Origin: Dokdonia sp. Hel_I_53
GTDB lineage: Bacteria > Bacteroidota > Bacteroidia > Flavobacteriales > Flavobacteriaceae
DNA length: 64,000 nucleotides
Assembly (NCBI RefSeq): GCF_007827465.1
Contig: NZ_VISL01000001.1
Coordinates: 1,102,501 to 1,166,500 of the forward strand
Direction of reading: 5' to 3'
Positions 10,227 through 19,586 of the stretch are shown here, piece by piece (within the stretch, counting starts at the first letter, position 1; every line of letters begins with the position of its first letter). Made by a program: the position numbers and the translations under genes. Below the pieces are notes generated by a model. The model was given only the letters and a program-made list of their open reading frames with translations. It made no database searches and was not told the DNA's origin.

Positions 10227-11663
10227 ATGACAAAATATATAGAGATTATTTCTATTTTTGATATGCTAAAAATAGGCGTAGGCCCTTCAAGCTCACACAC
10301 ATTAGGACCATGGAGAGCCGCTGGAAGGTTTATAAAAAAATTAAAAGACACAAAAAGATTTGAGCTTATAGACTCTATAACTGTAGACCTTTATGGTTCC
10401 CTTTCATTAACAGGTGTAGGTCATGCTACGGATGTAGCAGTAATAATGGGCTTGACAGGTGCAGATCCAGAAACTTGCACCATTGAAAATATCCCAAAAA
10501 TTATAGAAGATATCACACTTTTCAATAGAATTTCTATCAATGGTGAAAGAACAATTACGTTTTCACCAAAACAAGAAATCATATTTAATAAAAAATTTCT
10601 CCCTTTTCACCCCAACGGAATGCGATTTACGGCTACCCTTGAGAATCAAAAAAAAGTAAGAGAAACGTATTATTCTATAGGAGGAGGATTTGTAGTTCAA
10701 AAAGAGCGCAAACGTGCAAAGGCAAAAAGAATGCATTTTGAGTGTTTTCCAAGACCTATCGAAAAAGCTACAGATTTGTTGAAATTTTGTAAGCAAGAAA
10801 ACAAACCCATTTCTCAAATTGTTTTAGAAAACGAGCAATACCTCCATACAGATGAAGAAATTGATAAACGTCTAAAAGAGATCTGGGATGTCATGCTCGA
10901 TTCTATGTACGTAGGTTGTCACACACAAGGAGTCTTACCTGGCGGCCTCAATGTGCGCAGACGTGCTTATGATACTCATTTAAAATTACAAAAGGGGGAA
11001 GATTACACAGATAAGTATGAGTGGATTAAAGCGATTAGAGGAACAGAAGTACGCTTTCGCGAAATATTGAAATGGGTCTCCTGTTTTGCTCTTGCTGTAA
11101 ATGAAGTAAATGCTTCTCTAGGTCGAGTTGTAACAGCACCTACAAATGGAAGTGCTGGCGTAATCCCTGCAGTATTAATGTATTATTTAGTGATTGAAAA
11201 TCATGATGCAAATTTTGAGGACATTAAGAAATATCTCCTAGTAGCAGGTGAAATAGGTAGTTTATTTAAAAAAGGTGCTACCATCTCTGCAGCAATGGGT
11301 GGCTGTCAGGCAGAAATAGGAGTCTCTAGTGCAATGGCTGCTGGCGCCCTTACAGAACTGATGGGAGGTACTCCAGAACAGGTGCTCATGGCCAGTGAAA
11401 TTGCGATGGAACATCATCTTGGTCTTACCTGTGATCCTATAGGAGGTCTAGTGCAGATACCATGTATAGAGAGAAACGCAATGGGAGCGATTAAAGCGAT
11501 AAACGCCTGTGAAATGGCTCTAGACGGTGATGCTGCAAATGCTAAAGTTCCATTAGATAAAGTAATTAATACTATGTGGCAAACTGCTCAAGATATGAAT
11601 ACTAAATATAAAGAAACCTCAGAAGGAGGACTTGCAATTAATGTTGCATTATCTGATTGTTAG
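10227..11663 (+). CDS. sdaA: L-serine ammonia-lyase (iron-sulfur type)
   Basis: Deaminates L-serine to pyruvate and ammonia. Its 478 residues correspond to the single-chain form with the beta domain first (FDMLKIGVGPSSSHTLGPWRAAG) and the alpha domain after (VTAPTNGSAGVIPAVLMYY, MGGCQAEIGVSSAMAAGAL, GLTCDPIGGLVQIPCIERNA). The three cysteines in the last motifs are those that bind the [4Fe-4S] cluster in this family. The ATG at 10227 begins MTKYIEIISIFDM. A partial palindrome (11052-11064) encodes RFRE. It stands alone with a long 5' leader. Confidence 0.96.
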   Translation: MTKYIEIISIFDMLKIGVGPSSSHTLGPWRAAGRFIKKLKDTKRFELIDSITVDLYGSLSLTGVGHATDVAVIMGLTGADPETCTIENIPKIIEDITLFNRISINGERTITFSPKQEIIFNKKFLPFHPNGMRFTATLENQKKVRETYYSIGGGFVVQKERKRAKAKRMHFECFPRPIEKATDLLKFCKQENKPISQIVLENEQYLHTDEEIDKRLKEIWDVMLDSMYVGCHTQGVLPGGLNVRRRAYDTHLKLQKGEDYTDKYEWIKAIRGTEVRFREILKWVSCFALAVNEVNASLGRVVTAPTNGSAGVIPAVLMYYLVIENHDANFEDIKKYLLVAGEIGSLFKKGATISAAMGGCQAEIGVSSAMAAGALTELMGGTPEQVLMASEIAMEHHLGLTCDPIGGLVQIPCIERNAMGAIKAINACEMALDGDAANAKVPLDKVINTMWQTAQDMNTKYKETSEGGLAINVALSDC

Positions 11664-11740
11664 TGCTTATTTTTTTTCTAGCGCAACCTAATTGAATTGT
11701 ATGCATCTTCGTAAAGAACCCAGTTAATATCCTATAATAG

Positions 11741-12490
11741 ATGAAAACTAATTTCCGCTTATTTATTATTTTATTTTTTATTGTTCAAGCATTGCAGGCA
11801 CAAACTACTCGTGAGGAAAAAAGGGCTTCTCGCCTAGAAGAACGTGCTCATAGGATAGAACGTAGAGATAGTATTTCAAGAATACCTGTAGGATCTTACA
11901 TGAGCCTTAGTATTGTAAGTCCCATCACGCCATTCCCTAGAATAAATATGGGGTATACACAGGGTATAAATAGTCACTGGTCTGCTGGAGGAAGTATAGG
12001 GGTGGGATTTCAAGGTTTACCTTTTACAAACTCAGATATTGAGGATTATAGTCTTTATGAAATACGGCCAGAAGTTCTTTACTTTATAGGAAAGGGTGAA
12101 AAATTTACTAATTATATAGGTTTAGAATTATTTTACATAAATAGCAAAGAAACTCACCTTAATAATAGTTTTAAACCAATAAATGATGCAAATGGTACAG
12201 TAGAGCTTATACGTTATGATAGTGCTTCATATCAACGCATAAAAAGCGGATTCTTATTTAACTTCGGTGAATATACCAGATTGTCAGACAAGCTCATGTT
12301 GCGTTTAAATTTTGGTTTGGGAATGCGTTTTAAAGATAATAGTTATAGCGATGTTGAAAACCCTAGCTTCTCAGAATTTAGATCTGATGCGTGGTCAATA
12401 ATAGGAAATCCAAATCCACGACGTAATGAAGGTTTAAGTAAAGGTTTTGAGTTTAATATGGACTTTAGACTAGTTTACAAACTAAACTAA
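11741..12490 (+). CDS. Predicted outer-membrane beta-barrel protein
   Basis: A 249-residue protein with a clear signal peptide (MKTNFRLFIILFFIVQALQA, cleavage before QTTREE). A short charged stretch rich in E and R (TREEKRASRLEERAHRIERRD) is next. Alternating hydrophobic strands such as YMSLSIVSPI, GGSIGVGFQGL and FNMDFRLVYKLN suggest an 8-stranded barrel, ending in a hydrophobic last strand. No specific family is recognised and function is unknown. It follows the serine dehydratase by 77 bases, with no clear terminator between them. Confidence 0.75.
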   Translation: MKTNFRLFIILFFIVQALQAQTTREEKRASRLEERAHRIERRDSISRIPVGSYMSLSIVSPITPFPRINMGYTQGINSHWSAGGSIGVGFQGLPFTNSDIEDYSLYEIRPEVLYFIGKGEKFTNYIGLELFYINSKETHLNNSFKPINDANGTVELIRYDSASYQRIKSGFLFNFGEYTRLSDKLMLRLNFGLGMRFKDNSYSDVENPSFSEFRSDAWSIIGNPNPRRNEGLSKGFEFNMDFRLVYKLN

Positions 12491-12508
12491 TAATTCATAA
12501 GTAGCAAT

Positions 12509-13018
12509 CTACCCTCTTTGCTCCCCACACCCCTCTATGCTTCGAGTATCTACTATATAAAAAATCTTCCATATACCATTGCGCTTAAACAATTGAAAGC
12601 TATTTGTGCCACAATGACTTAAATTACCATTAATTAGAAAGGAGTATGGTGTCCACACATTTGCCATTTTTCCATCCATTTTTATTTCATAACCATGAAT
12701 TACTTCACTAAAACTTGTCGTGTCAGGTATCGAGCAAATTGATTTTAAAAACTCATTAAAGTTTTGATTACTCAATTCTATATCTCCAGACTTACTTTTA
12801 CCTATAGATTGCATCATAACACCTTGGTGTACTACTTTTTTAATTAATAGTGAGTCTTGTGAGTGAAAACCTTCAAAGAAAATTTCTACAGCTTTTTGTA
12901 CTTCGACCTCGTCTACTTGTTCTTGTTCGGAAGTCAAATTATTGTTTCTATTTGCTTTCGCGAAAGCGAATAGAAAGAACACGCAAATCATGGGTATAAA
13001 AAGATAAGTAAGCTTCAT
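12509..13018 (-). CDS. Secreted NTF2-like (lumazine-binding-like) protein
   Basis: A 169-residue protein from the ATG at 13018 ([26 protein letters not shown]). I reject the longer frame from 13168 because it overlaps panB by 89 bases and adds residues before an obvious signal peptide. After the signal, a cystatin/NTF2-like alpha+beta fold is suggested by [45 protein letters not shown] and [19 protein letters not shown]. This resembles the DUF4440/lumazine-binding group; the function is unknown. The iterated palindrome (12954-12967) encodes the AFAKA at the signal-peptidase site. It is divergent from panB. Confidence 0.75.
   Translation of the reverse strand: MKLTYLFIPMICVFFLFAFAKANRNNNLTSEQEQVDEVEVQKAVEIFFEGFHSQDSLLIKKVVHQGVMMQSIGKSKSGDIELSNQNFNEFLKSICSIPDTTSFSEVIHGYEIKMDGKMANVWTPYSFLINGNLSHCGTNSFQLFKRNGIWKIFYIVDTRSIEGCGEQRG
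12954..12967. repeat. Iterated palindrome copy, coding
   Basis: Exact GCTTTCGCGAAAGC inside the signal peptide of the NTF2-like protein, read as AFAKA. Confidence 0.9.
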
Positions 13019-13079
13019 AGATTGTAAGATAACAAAGGATTCTAAATTTAGTATTTTTGCATCACAAAAACTAGCTAAA

Positions 13080-13898
13080 ATGTCTACAGCCAAAAAAGAA
13101 TACAAACGTATTACTGTAAAATCTCTTACTGAAATGAAAGCCCGAGGTGAGAAAATATCAATGCTCACAGCATATGATTATACGATGGCTGGAATTGTAG
13201 ATGGCGCTGGCATAGATGTCATCTTAGTGGGAGATAGTGCGTCAAATGTTATGGCTGGTCACGAGACAACATTGCCTATCACGCTTGATCAGATGATTTA
13301 TCATGCCTCATCTGTTGTACGTGCAATTACGAGATCTCTGGTTGTTGTTGATTTACCTTTTGGAAGTTATCAAAGTGATCCTAAAGAGGCTTTACGGTCT
13401 GCTATACGCATCATGAAAGAGTCTGGAGGTCACTCCATCAAGCTTGAAGGAGGTAAGGAAGTGAAAGAAAGTATCAAGCGCATTCTTAATGCAGGAATAC
13501 CTGTTATGGGTCATCTTGGGCTTACACCACAAAGTATTTATAAGTTTGGTACTTACACGGTAAGAGCTAAAGAAGAAGAAGAAGCTGCAAAGCTTAAAGA
13601 GGACGCTTTGATGCTACAAAAAGCAGGTTGCTTTGCACTAGTATTGGAAAAAGTCCCTGCTCAACTTGCTAAGGAAGTTGCAGAAAGTCTTACGATACCA
13701 GTAATAGGGATTGGCGCCGGTGCAGGTGTAGATGGACAGGTATTAGTGACACATGATATGCTAGGTATGACGCACGAGTTTAATCCTAGATTCTTACGCC
13801 GTTATCTGGATATGCATACGGAGATGACTAAAGCGTTTGAGAATTATAGTAAGGATGTTAAGTCTCAAGATTTTCCGAACGATAGTGAACAATACTAA
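13080..13898 (+). CDS. panB: Ketopantoate hydroxymethyltransferase
   Basis: 3-methyl-2-oxobutanoate hydroxymethyltransferase, the first committed step of pantothenate/CoA synthesis, using methylene-tetrahydrofolate. It has 272 residues, the normal length, and a TIM barrel. Visible motifs are [28 protein letters not shown] with the metal-binding Asp, the LPFGSY loop, [10 protein letters not shown] with a conserved Glu, GHLGLTPQS, and [24 protein letters not shown] -7-like TATTTTTG lies at 13052-13059, upstream of the ATG. The pseudouridine synthase follows 21 bases later, suggesting co-transcription. Confidence 0.97.
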   Translation: MSTAKKEYKRITVKSLTEMKARGEKISMLTAYDYTMAGIVDGAGIDVILVGDSASNVMAGHETTLPITLDQMIYHASSVVRAITRSLVVVDLPFGSYQSDPKEALRSAIRIMKESGGHSIKLEGGKEVKESIKRILNAGIPVMGHLGLTPQSIYKFGTYTVRAKEEEEAAKLKEDALMLQKAGCFALVLEKVPAQLAKEVAESLTIPVIGIGAGAGVDGQVLVTHDMLGMTHEFNPRFLRRYLDMHTEMTKAFENYSKDVKSQDFPNDSEQY

Positions 13899-13919
13899 GC
13901 TCGCTTCAAAAATCTACTA

Positions 13920-14621
13920 ATGAATAACACCTTATCCACGCCTGATAATCTTCAAGTTATTTATGAAGACAATCACATTATTGTAGTGAATAAAAGGAGT
14001 GGTGATATAGTTCAAGGCGATAAGACCGGGGACACCCCGTTAAGTGAAGTGGTTAAAAAATATATAGCCGTAAAATATGAAAAGCCTGGCGCTGTATACT
14101 TAGGAGTTGTACATAGGCTTGACAGACCTACATCTGGAATTGTTATTTTTGCACGTACCAGCAAAGCTTTACCTCGCTTAAACAAAATGTTCTCTACTAG
14201 AGAAACGAGCAAAACATACTGGGCACTCGTAAAAAATCCTCCTCCATTGAATAGTGATACACTCACCCATTATTTAAAACGGAATCCTAAGCAAAACAAA
14301 AGTTATGCGCACAAGCATGAGATACCAGACTCAAAGAAAGCGATACTCGATTATAAGATTATAAAGAAGTTAAAGACTTTTTATCTTCTTGAAATCAATT
14401 TACATACAGGTAGGCATCATCAGATAAGAGCACAACTTTCGGCTATAGGTTGTCCTATAAAGGGGGATTTAAAATACGGCTTTGACAGAAGTAATAAGGA
14501 TGGTAGCATTAGTTTGCTTTCGCGAAAGCTTACTCTTACCCACCCTGTAAAAAAAGAGGAAATGACTTTTATTGCAGCTGTTCCAACAGATGACCCAGTA
14601 TGGAAAGCCTGCGTGAGCTAG
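13920..14621 (+). CDS. RluA-family RNA pseudouridine synthase
   Basis: A 233-residue single-domain enzyme that isomerises uridine in rRNA or tRNA. The catalytic motif HRLDRPTSGIVIFART lies near residues 67-82, with the Asp nucleophile. Other family motifs are IYEDNHIIVVNKRSGD at the N-terminus, KTYWALV, LHTGRHHQIRAQLS and GDLKYG. There is no S4 domain, so the target cannot be named from sequence. Palindrome 14516-14529 is read here as LSRK. The stop interlocks with that of the convergent EamA gene (CTAG, 14618-14621). Confidence 0.93.
   Translation: MNNTLSTPDNLQVIYEDNHIIVVNKRSGDIVQGDKTGDTPLSEVVKKYIAVKYEKPGAVYLGVVHRLDRPTSGIVIFARTSKALPRLNKMFSTRETSKTYWALVKNPPPLNSDTLTHYLKRNPKQNKSYAHKHEIPDSKKAILDYKIIKKLKTFYLLEINLHTGRHHQIRAQLSAIGCPIKGDLKYGFDRSNKDGSISLLSRKLTLTHPVKKEEMTFIAAVPTDDPVWKACVS
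14516..14529. repeat. Iterated palindrome copy, coding
   Basis: Exact GCTTTCGCGAAAGC inside the pseudouridine synthase gene, read in the LSRK frame. Confidence 0.9.
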
Positions 14622-15478
14622 TGAGTAGATTTTCCTGCACGTATACTTTCTACCGCCACACTCACTAATATCAAAGCACCACCTACAACAGTTCTCCATC
14701 CAGGTACTTCTGATAGGAAAATGATTCCTAAAATAATACCATATATAGGCTGCATACTACTCATCAAACTAGCAGTGGTCACTGAAAAATGTTTTAAACT
14801 AAATAAAAACAACGTATGTCCCAGCGCTGTAGTTACTAGTGCCAGTATCCCTATATATGGTAATTGAGAAACAATATTCTCAGTTTCAAAAATAAAATAA
14901 GCAGGTATCAGCATTATGGCAATGGTTAGTACTTGATACCACATGATAACAGATCCATTATAGGTTTTAATTTTTTTCTTTACCAACAGATTACGAACTG
15001 CAAAAAACAATGCCGATAATAAGCCTATAAGTATAGCGAGGAAGTTATCATTTTCAAGCGTTAATTCTGGGGCTAAAAAATAAATACCAATCAACACAAG
15101 TAACCCTAAAAGCATGTGCATTTTTGAAAACCTGGTCTTAAAAAAGATTGGTTCTAATAAACTGGTCATCACTGGATATGTAAATAATGATAACATCCCT
15201 ATAGCAACATTGGATAGCTGTAATGAGTAAAAATAAGTGATCCAGTGACTACCCATCAAAACTCCTGATAGCAAAATAATTGGTGCATCCTTTCGCGAAA
15301 GCGAAAACGATAACTTTTTCCATTTAATAAATACTGCAAGTAAAAGAGCTGCTCCAAAAGCTCTAATACCAATGGTTACCGCAGGTGGTAAATCAATATA
15401 TCTACCTAGCACACCAGACGTGCTTATTAATAACATTGCTAGATTAATCTCTAGAATGTGTTTTGTATTGTTTTTCAT
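14618..15478 (-). CDS. EamA-family (DMT) transporter
   Basis: A 286-residue inner-membrane protein with about ten hydrophobic helices in two EamA repeats. It starts MKNNTKHILEINLAMLLISTSGVLGRYIDLPP, and the second half contains LALVTTALGHTLFLFSLKHFSVTTASLMSSMQPIYGIILGIIFLSEVPGWRTVVGGALILVSVAVE, the characteristic C-terminal repeat. Members export amino acids, metabolites or nucleobases; the substrate here is unknown. A near-match palindrome (15288-15301) encodes SLSRKD. aroQ lies upstream in the same direction, 48 bases away. Confidence 0.9.
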   Translation of the reverse strand: MKNNTKHILEINLAMLLISTSGVLGRYIDLPPAVTIGIRAFGAALLLAVFIKWKKLSFSLSRKDAPIILLSGVLMGSHWITYFYSLQLSNVAIGMLSLFTYPVMTSLLEPIFFKTRFSKMHMLLGLLVLIGIYFLAPELTLENDNFLAILIGLLSALFFAVRNLLVKKKIKTYNGSVIMWYQVLTIAIMLIPAYFIFETENIVSQLPYIGILALVTTALGHTLFLFSLKHFSVTTASLMSSMQPIYGIILGIIFLSEVPGWRTVVGGALILVSVAVESIRAGKSTH

Positions 15479-15526
15479 TAACTAGCTGTAGTTCAAATAA
15501 GTTGGGTAAAAAATTAGAACTCTTGC

Positions 15527-15949
15527 TTAATCTCTCATTAAAAAATTCTCAATCGCTAGGTCGTAACCTTTTAACCCAAAACCTATTATGATCCCTTTTA
15601 CATATTTTGATAGATACGAATGGTGTCGAAATTCTTCTCGTGCAAAAGTATTTGAAATATGTACCTCAATCACTGGTGTATTAATAGACGCTACAGCATC
15701 ACCTAATCCTACAGATGTGTGAGTATAAGCAGCTCCATTTAAAATAATACCATCAAATCCTTCATCTCCTTCATGTAATTTAGAAATTAGATCTCCTTCT
15801 ATATTACTTTGGTAGTAACTGAGCTCTGTCTCAGTAAATTTAAATTGTAGTTTACTAAAATAATCTTCAAAAGTTTGACTTCCATAAATTTCTGGTTCAC
15901 GCTTACCTAGCATGTTGAGATTAGGACCATTTACTATAAGTAGCTTCAT
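15527..15949 (-). CDS. aroQ: 3-dehydroquinate dehydratase, type II
   Basis: Converts 3-dehydroquinate to 3-dehydroshikimate in the shikimate pathway, upstream of the trp genes at 58429-64000. It has 140 residues, normal for the dodecameric type II enzyme. Motifs are LLIVNGPNLNMLGKREPEIYG, YYQSNIEGDLISKLHE, GIILNGAAYTHTSVGLGDA, PVIEVHISNTFAREEFRHHSY, and IIGFGLKGYDLAI at the end. The active-site Tyr of the flexible loop and the conserved His are present. Confidence 0.97.
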   Translation of the reverse strand: MKLLIVNGPNLNMLGKREPEIYGSQTFEDYFSKLQFKFTETELSYYQSNIEGDLISKLHEGDEGFDGIILNGAAYTHTSVGLGDAVASINTPVIEVHISNTFAREEFRHHSYLSKYVKGIIIGFGLKGYDLAIENFLMRD

Positions 15950-16000
15950 AAGTGAATTTCAAAATTTGAAAAAAGCTAAAAGTACTGCTTTTAAAAACAT

Positions 16001-16032
16001 AAAAAAAAGCGCTTTGATAAAGCGCTTTTTAA
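16001..16032 (-). terminator. Terminator of outer-membrane barrel gene
   Basis: AAAGCGCTTT-GAT-AAAGCGCTTT inverted repeat flanked by A8 on one side and T on the other. On the minus strand it ends in a T run, 20 bases after the stop at 16052. Confidence 0.85.
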
Positions 16033-16051
16033 TAGAATCTTTTCTATAGTC

Positions 16052-16684
16052 TTAAAATTTAAAACCAACTGAAAATTGTAGGTTTGAATTCGTCAAGTCG
16101 TCCTCAAATAGACCACCTTCATCACTATCATCTACATTAGATAATCCTATCACATATCTAGCTTGGAAAAATAAGCCTGTGTTAAGTTCATAGCCAGCTC
16201 CTATTGCAGCGCCCATATCGAATCCAGCTATAGAATCTTCAATGTTTTCTGTCCCTTCTGATTCTACAGTCACACCACCACTTGTTGTTGATGATTCAAA
16301 TTCTTGTTCTGCTTTTGCACGAAAACCAAATTGTGGCCCAGCCTCTAAACTTAAACCTTCTGCCACATAATACTTCCCTAAAATAGGTACGTTAATGTAA
16401 TCTAACTTTAATTTTGATTCAGAAGTAGTATTTCCATCTTCAAATTCAGATTGTAACCCTTGCTGTGAGTACATTACCTCTGGCTGTACTGAGAACTTCT
16501 CTGTTACTGGGATCTCAACTATAGCTCCTAAGTGAAAACCTGTTCTTCCATCTGCATCCTCTACATCATCACCTTGTAGTTTTGCAAAATTCACACCTCC
16601 TTTTACTCCGAATGAAACCTCATCTTGAGCTTGTACTGTTACCACTCCTAAGAGTGCTACAACTGCTAATACTATTTTTTTCAT
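16052..16684 (-). CDS. Outer-membrane beta-barrel protein (OmpX/porin-like)
   Basis: A 210-residue protein with signal peptide MKKIVLAVVALLGVVTVQA and a mature part beginning QDEVSFGVKGGVNFAKL, typical of the outer-membrane beta-barrel domain family of Bacteroidetes. Strands such as FHLGAIVEIPVTEKFSVQPEVMYSQQGL, YINVPILGKYYVAEGLSLEAGPQFGF, FDMGAAIGAGYELNTGLFFQARYVIGLSNV and the last strand LQFSVGFKF with terminal Phe fit an 8-stranded barrel. It is very acidic in its loops. A -7 box TACATTTG (complement of 16711-16718) lies upstream, and a clean terminator follows, so it is monocistronic. Confidence 0.88.
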   Translation of the reverse strand: MKKIVLAVVALLGVVTVQAQDEVSFGVKGGVNFAKLQGDDVEDADGRTGFHLGAIVEIPVTEKFSVQPEVMYSQQGLQSEFEDGNTTSESKLKLDYINVPILGKYYVAEGLSLEAGPQFGFRAKAEQEFESSTTSGGVTVESEGTENIEDSIAGFDMGAAIGAGYELNTGLFFQARYVIGLSNVDDSDEGGLFEDDLTNSNLQFSVGFKF

Positions 16685-16710
16685 TTTTTGATATTTTAAT
16701 TATTAAGTCG

Positions 16711-16718
16711 CAAATGTA
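16711..16718 (-). promoter_or_regulatory. -7 box of outer-membrane barrel gene
   Basis: TACATTTG on the minus strand followed by CGACTT, about 27 bases before the ATG. No good -33 TTTG is visible at 19 bases. Confidence 0.5.
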
Positions 16719-16801
16719 TTCTTAGGCTTGTTAAAGTCTCGTTACGTAAGTAATAACTTGTTGTTAATTGTATAATGATAATAAGTTGTAATTTCACTTT
16801 C

Positions 16802-17713
16802 GTGAAATGGGAGCATGCTTTAAAAGACTATAAAAATTATCTACGTATAGAACGTGGACTGTCTGAGAATACCATTGTCAATTATTCTAGGGATTTAAAA
16901 AGATTAGTACAGCATCTTGAGCAAATGGACATTAGCCGCAGCCCATTACAAATCAACAAAGAAGATATTCAAGAATTTGTTTATCATATTGCAAAGGAAC
17001 TGCAACCCAGATCACAAGCTAGAATTATTTCTGGCCTTAAAGGATTTTTTACATACCTAGTTTTTGAAGATTACAGAGATGATAACCCTTTAGATCTCAT
17101 CGAGTCCCCTAAAACAGGAAGAAAACTACCAGACACTCTTGCAGAAGAAGAAATTGACCAACTTATCAACGCCATTAATTTAGGGTCTCCTCAAGGCGAG
17201 CGTAATCGTGCGATACTAGAAACGTTATATTCTTGTGGACTTAGAGTAACAGAGTTAATAACCTTAAAACTATCAGATTTATATTTTGAAGAAGGATTTA
17301 TTAATGTTTTCGGCAAAGGAGATAAACAGCGCTTTGTACCCATAAGTGAGCATACACAGAATTATATCAATATATATATACATAAAATAAGATCTCATAT
17401 TGATATCAAGCAAGAAAGTGTAGATATTGTATTTCTTAATAGAAGAGGAAGTGGCTTGACAAGGGCGATGATTTTTACAATTATTAAAAACCTAGCAATA
17501 AAAGCAGGTATCAAGAAGACTATCAGTCCACATACCTTTAGACACAGCTTTGCAACTCATTTATTACAAAATGGCGCAGATTTAAGAAGTATACAACAAA
17601 TGTTAGGTCATGAAAGTATTACCACAACAGAAGTTTACATGCACTTAGATCGCAATGATCTCGCCAAAGCCATGCAGGATTTCCACCCTCGCGGTAAGCA
17701 ACACCTTTCATAA
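16802..17713 (+). CDS. xerD: Site-specific tyrosine recombinase XerD
   Basis: Resolves chromosome dimers at dif with XerC, in concert with FtsK. From GTG 16802 it is 303 residues, MKWEHALKDYKNYLRIERGLSENTI, matching the family N-terminus. The upstream ATG at 16775 adds nine residues with no family support. The core-binding SAM-like domain (about 1-90) is followed by the catalytic domain, with Arg in SCGLRVTEL, HTFRHSFATHLL, LGHESITTTEVYMHL and the nucleophile Tyr near the end. A degenerate palindrome (CTTTCGTGAAAT) spans the start codon. Confidence 0.93.
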   Translation: MKWEHALKDYKNYLRIERGLSENTIVNYSRDLKRLVQHLEQMDISRSPLQINKEDIQEFVYHIAKELQPRSQARIISGLKGFFTYLVFEDYRDDNPLDLIESPKTGRKLPDTLAEEEIDQLINAINLGSPQGERNRAILETLYSCGLRVTELITLKLSDLYFEEGFINVFGKGDKQRFVPISEHTQNYINIYIHKIRSHIDIKQESVDIVFLNRRGSGLTRAMIFTIIKNLAIKAGIKKTISPHTFRHSFATHLLQNGADLRSIQQMLGHESITTTEVYMHLDRNDLAKAMQDFHPRGKQHLS

Positions 17714-17797
17714 TTATTAAATTAATTATTAAAAAAATAGCATTATAAGTGTAACAAAACGGTTTGCTTTTCTTCTAATAGCAAACTACCTTCATAT

Positions 17798-18487
17798 ATG
17801 GGCAACCTCATTGAGATTAGAAATATTATACGTGACTTCCCACTAGGACAAGAAGTAGTACACGTGCTTAAAGGCATCGACCTTGATATAGATAAAGGAG
17901 AATATGTAGCGTTTATGGGTCCTTCTGGCTCTGGCAAATCTACACTTATGAATCTCCTAGGGTGTCTAGATACTCCTACCGCAGGGTCTTACATACTCAA
18001 CGGAAGGGATGTGAGTCAAATGTCTGATGACGAGCTTGCAGAAGTACGCAACACAGAGATCGGTTTTGTTTTTCAAACATTTAACCTCTTACCTAGAACC
18101 ACAGCATTAGACAATGTCGCTTTACCTATGGTATATGCAGGAATGTCAAAGTCAAAACGTAATATGAGGGCAGAAGAAGTGCTTACAGATGTAGGCCTTG
18201 CAGACCGCATGGATCACAAACCTAATCAACTTTCTGGTGGACAGCGCCAGCGTGTTGCAGTAGGGCGAGCTTTGGTAAACAAGCCTTCTATAATATTGGC
18301 AGATGAGCCTACAGGAAACCTAGACTCCAAAACTGGAGTAGAAATCATGGCTCTTTTTGATGCAATTCATGCCGCTGGAAATACGGTAATCCTAGTTACT
18401 CACGAAGAAGACATTGCAGAGCATGCACATAGAGTCATTAGATTACGTGATGGAATCATTGAGAGTGACGAGAGGAGACCAAAGTAA
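17798..18487 (+). CDS. ABC transporter ATP-binding protein (LolD/MacB type)
   Basis: A 229-residue ATPase of the type that drives MacB-like or LolCDE permeases (lipoprotein or peptide handling). Walker A is GPSGSGKST near residue 42, the Q-loop is [12 protein letters not shown], the signature is [15 protein letters not shown], Walker B is [14 protein letters not shown], and the H-loop is LVTHEEDIA. No permease gene is adjacent, so the partner must be encoded elsewhere. It is 84 bases after xerD. Confidence 0.93.
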   Translation: MGNLIEIRNIIRDFPLGQEVVHVLKGIDLDIDKGEYVAFMGPSGSGKSTLMNLLGCLDTPTAGSYILNGRDVSQMSDDELAEVRNTEIGFVFQTFNLLPRTTALDNVALPMVYAGMSKSKRNMRAEEVLTDVGLADRMDHKPNQLSGGQRQRVAVGRALVNKPSIILADEPTGNLDSKTGVEIMALFDAIHAAGNTVILVTHEEDIAEHAHRVIRLRDGIIESDERRPK

Positions 18488-18542
18488 TCAAACCCTGTAT
18501 TTTTTATAAAATCTCCTTTTAAAGAGTTTATCTTTTTAGTAC

Positions 18543-18556
18543 GCTTTCGCGAAAGC
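18543..18556. repeat. Iterated palindrome copy, intergenic, 22-bp arms
   Basis: Exact GCTTTCGCGAAAGC within a longer perfect palindrome (18539-18560). It lies between the ABC ATPase and the 57-residue gene. Confidence 0.92.
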
Positions 18557-18627
18557 GTACCCCTAGCCTTGTAATCGTTTCGTATATTGAATAACGCTTC
18601 TTATCTTCACAGAAGTAAAAAATAATT

Positions 18628-18801
18628 ATGGATTTTTTTGAAAACTTATCCCCAACCATGCAAATTATAGTAAGCATATTGGGAGTGGCTATTTTATTTT
18701 TTTTGGTATTTGCAAACACCAAAAAAAATAATGCAAAACAACGTGGTAGACGACGGCGTAAATTTGGTGAAGGATTAAAAGATCGAGAAAAGAATGTATA
18801 A
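18628..18801 (+). CDS. Small single-pass membrane protein (57 aa)
   Basis: ATG 18628 to TAA 18801 gives MDFFENLSPTMQIIVSILGV, then a hydrophobic helix (about residues 11-29), then a strongly basic tail (KQRGRRRRKFGEGLKDREKN). The predicted topology puts the basic tail in the cytoplasm. It is compactly placed 36 bases before the adenosyltransferase gene on the same strand and is preceded by an A-rich start region like its neighbours. No family is recognised. The coherent TM-plus-basic-tail layout and position make it more likely real than chance; function unknown. Confidence 0.65.
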   Translation: MDFFENLSPTMQIIVSILGVAILFFLVFANTKKNNAKQRGRRRRKFGEGLKDREKNV

Positions 18802-18837
18802 CAAACTTCTTTATCAACTTGCATAATGAATTAAGAA

Positions 18838-19413
18838 ATGAAAGTATATACAAAAACTGGAGATAAAGGGACCACCGCTTTGTTTGGAGGAACACGAGTT
18901 CCGAAACATCATATAAGAATTGATAGTTATGGTACCGTAGATGAACTCAACTCATTTATAGGATTAATACGTGATCAACAAATTGACAATCAAAGTAAAA
19001 ACACACTTATTACTGTACAAAACAAACTATTTACAGTAGGAGCAGTACTTGCAACAGATCCACAAAAAGTGTTATTAAAGAACGGAAAAGAACGGCTTAA
19101 TATCCCAAAAATAAGTCAAGCTGATATCAATTTACTAGAAACAGAAATTGATAGCATGGAGGAGTCTTTACCGCAGATGACACATTTTATATTACCAGGA
19201 GGCCACACTACCGTGTCACATTGTCACGTAGCACGAACAGTTTGTAGACGTGCAGAACGCCTAGCAACAGCTCTTTATGAAATAGAACCTTTTCAAGAGG
19301 AAACCCTACAATACCTCAACCGTCTATCTGACTATCTATTTGTGCTGGCACGGAAGTTGTCTAAAGACTTACAAGCAGATGAGGTCCAGTGGATCCCAGA
19401 TAAGCTAGATTAA
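18838..19413 (+). CDS. Cob(I)alamin adenosyltransferase, PduO type
   Basis: Transfers adenosine from ATP to cob(I)alamin to make coenzyme B12. It has 191 residues, normal for the PduO/MMAB family. The N-terminal ATP-binding motif is YTKTGDKGTTALFGGTRVPK, followed by RIDSYGTVDELNSFIGL. The C-terminal helix holds CHVARTVCRRAERLATAL and LNRLSDYLFVLARKLSKD. It fits functionally with MeaB at 29422: together they serve an adenosylcobalamin-dependent methylmalonyl-CoA mutase that is not in this window. Confidence 0.95.
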   Translation: MKVYTKTGDKGTTALFGGTRVPKHHIRIDSYGTVDELNSFIGLIRDQQIDNQSKNTLITVQNKLFTVGAVLATDPQKVLLKNGKERLNIPKISQADINLLETEIDSMEESLPQMTHFILPGGHTTVSHCHVARTVCRRAERLATALYEIEPFQEETLQYLNRLSDYLFVLARKLSKDLQADEVQWIPDKLD

Positions 19414-19531
19414 AAGTACTGATAACAAAGACAAGGTAAGGTGTTCACTTATTTCGCGAAAGCATAATTAACACTACACAAAGTCTGAAAACCAAGTTCT
19501 TACATTTATTTTGAAATAATTGACAATTTAC

Positions 19532-19561
19532 TTGCATTTCTGCTTTAAAAATATATTTTTG
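19532..19561 (+). promoter_or_regulatory. Promoter of DUF2795 gene
   Basis: TTG (19532-19534), exactly 19 bases, TATTTTTG (19554-19561): a full consensus match, 25 bases before the ATG. Confidence 0.75.
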
Positions 19562-19586
19562 CACCAAATTAAAAAACACAAATGCT

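Noticed and set aside
13019..13168. Longer start for the NTF2-like secreted protein
   Set aside because: It overlaps panB on the other strand and adds residues before an obvious signal peptide.
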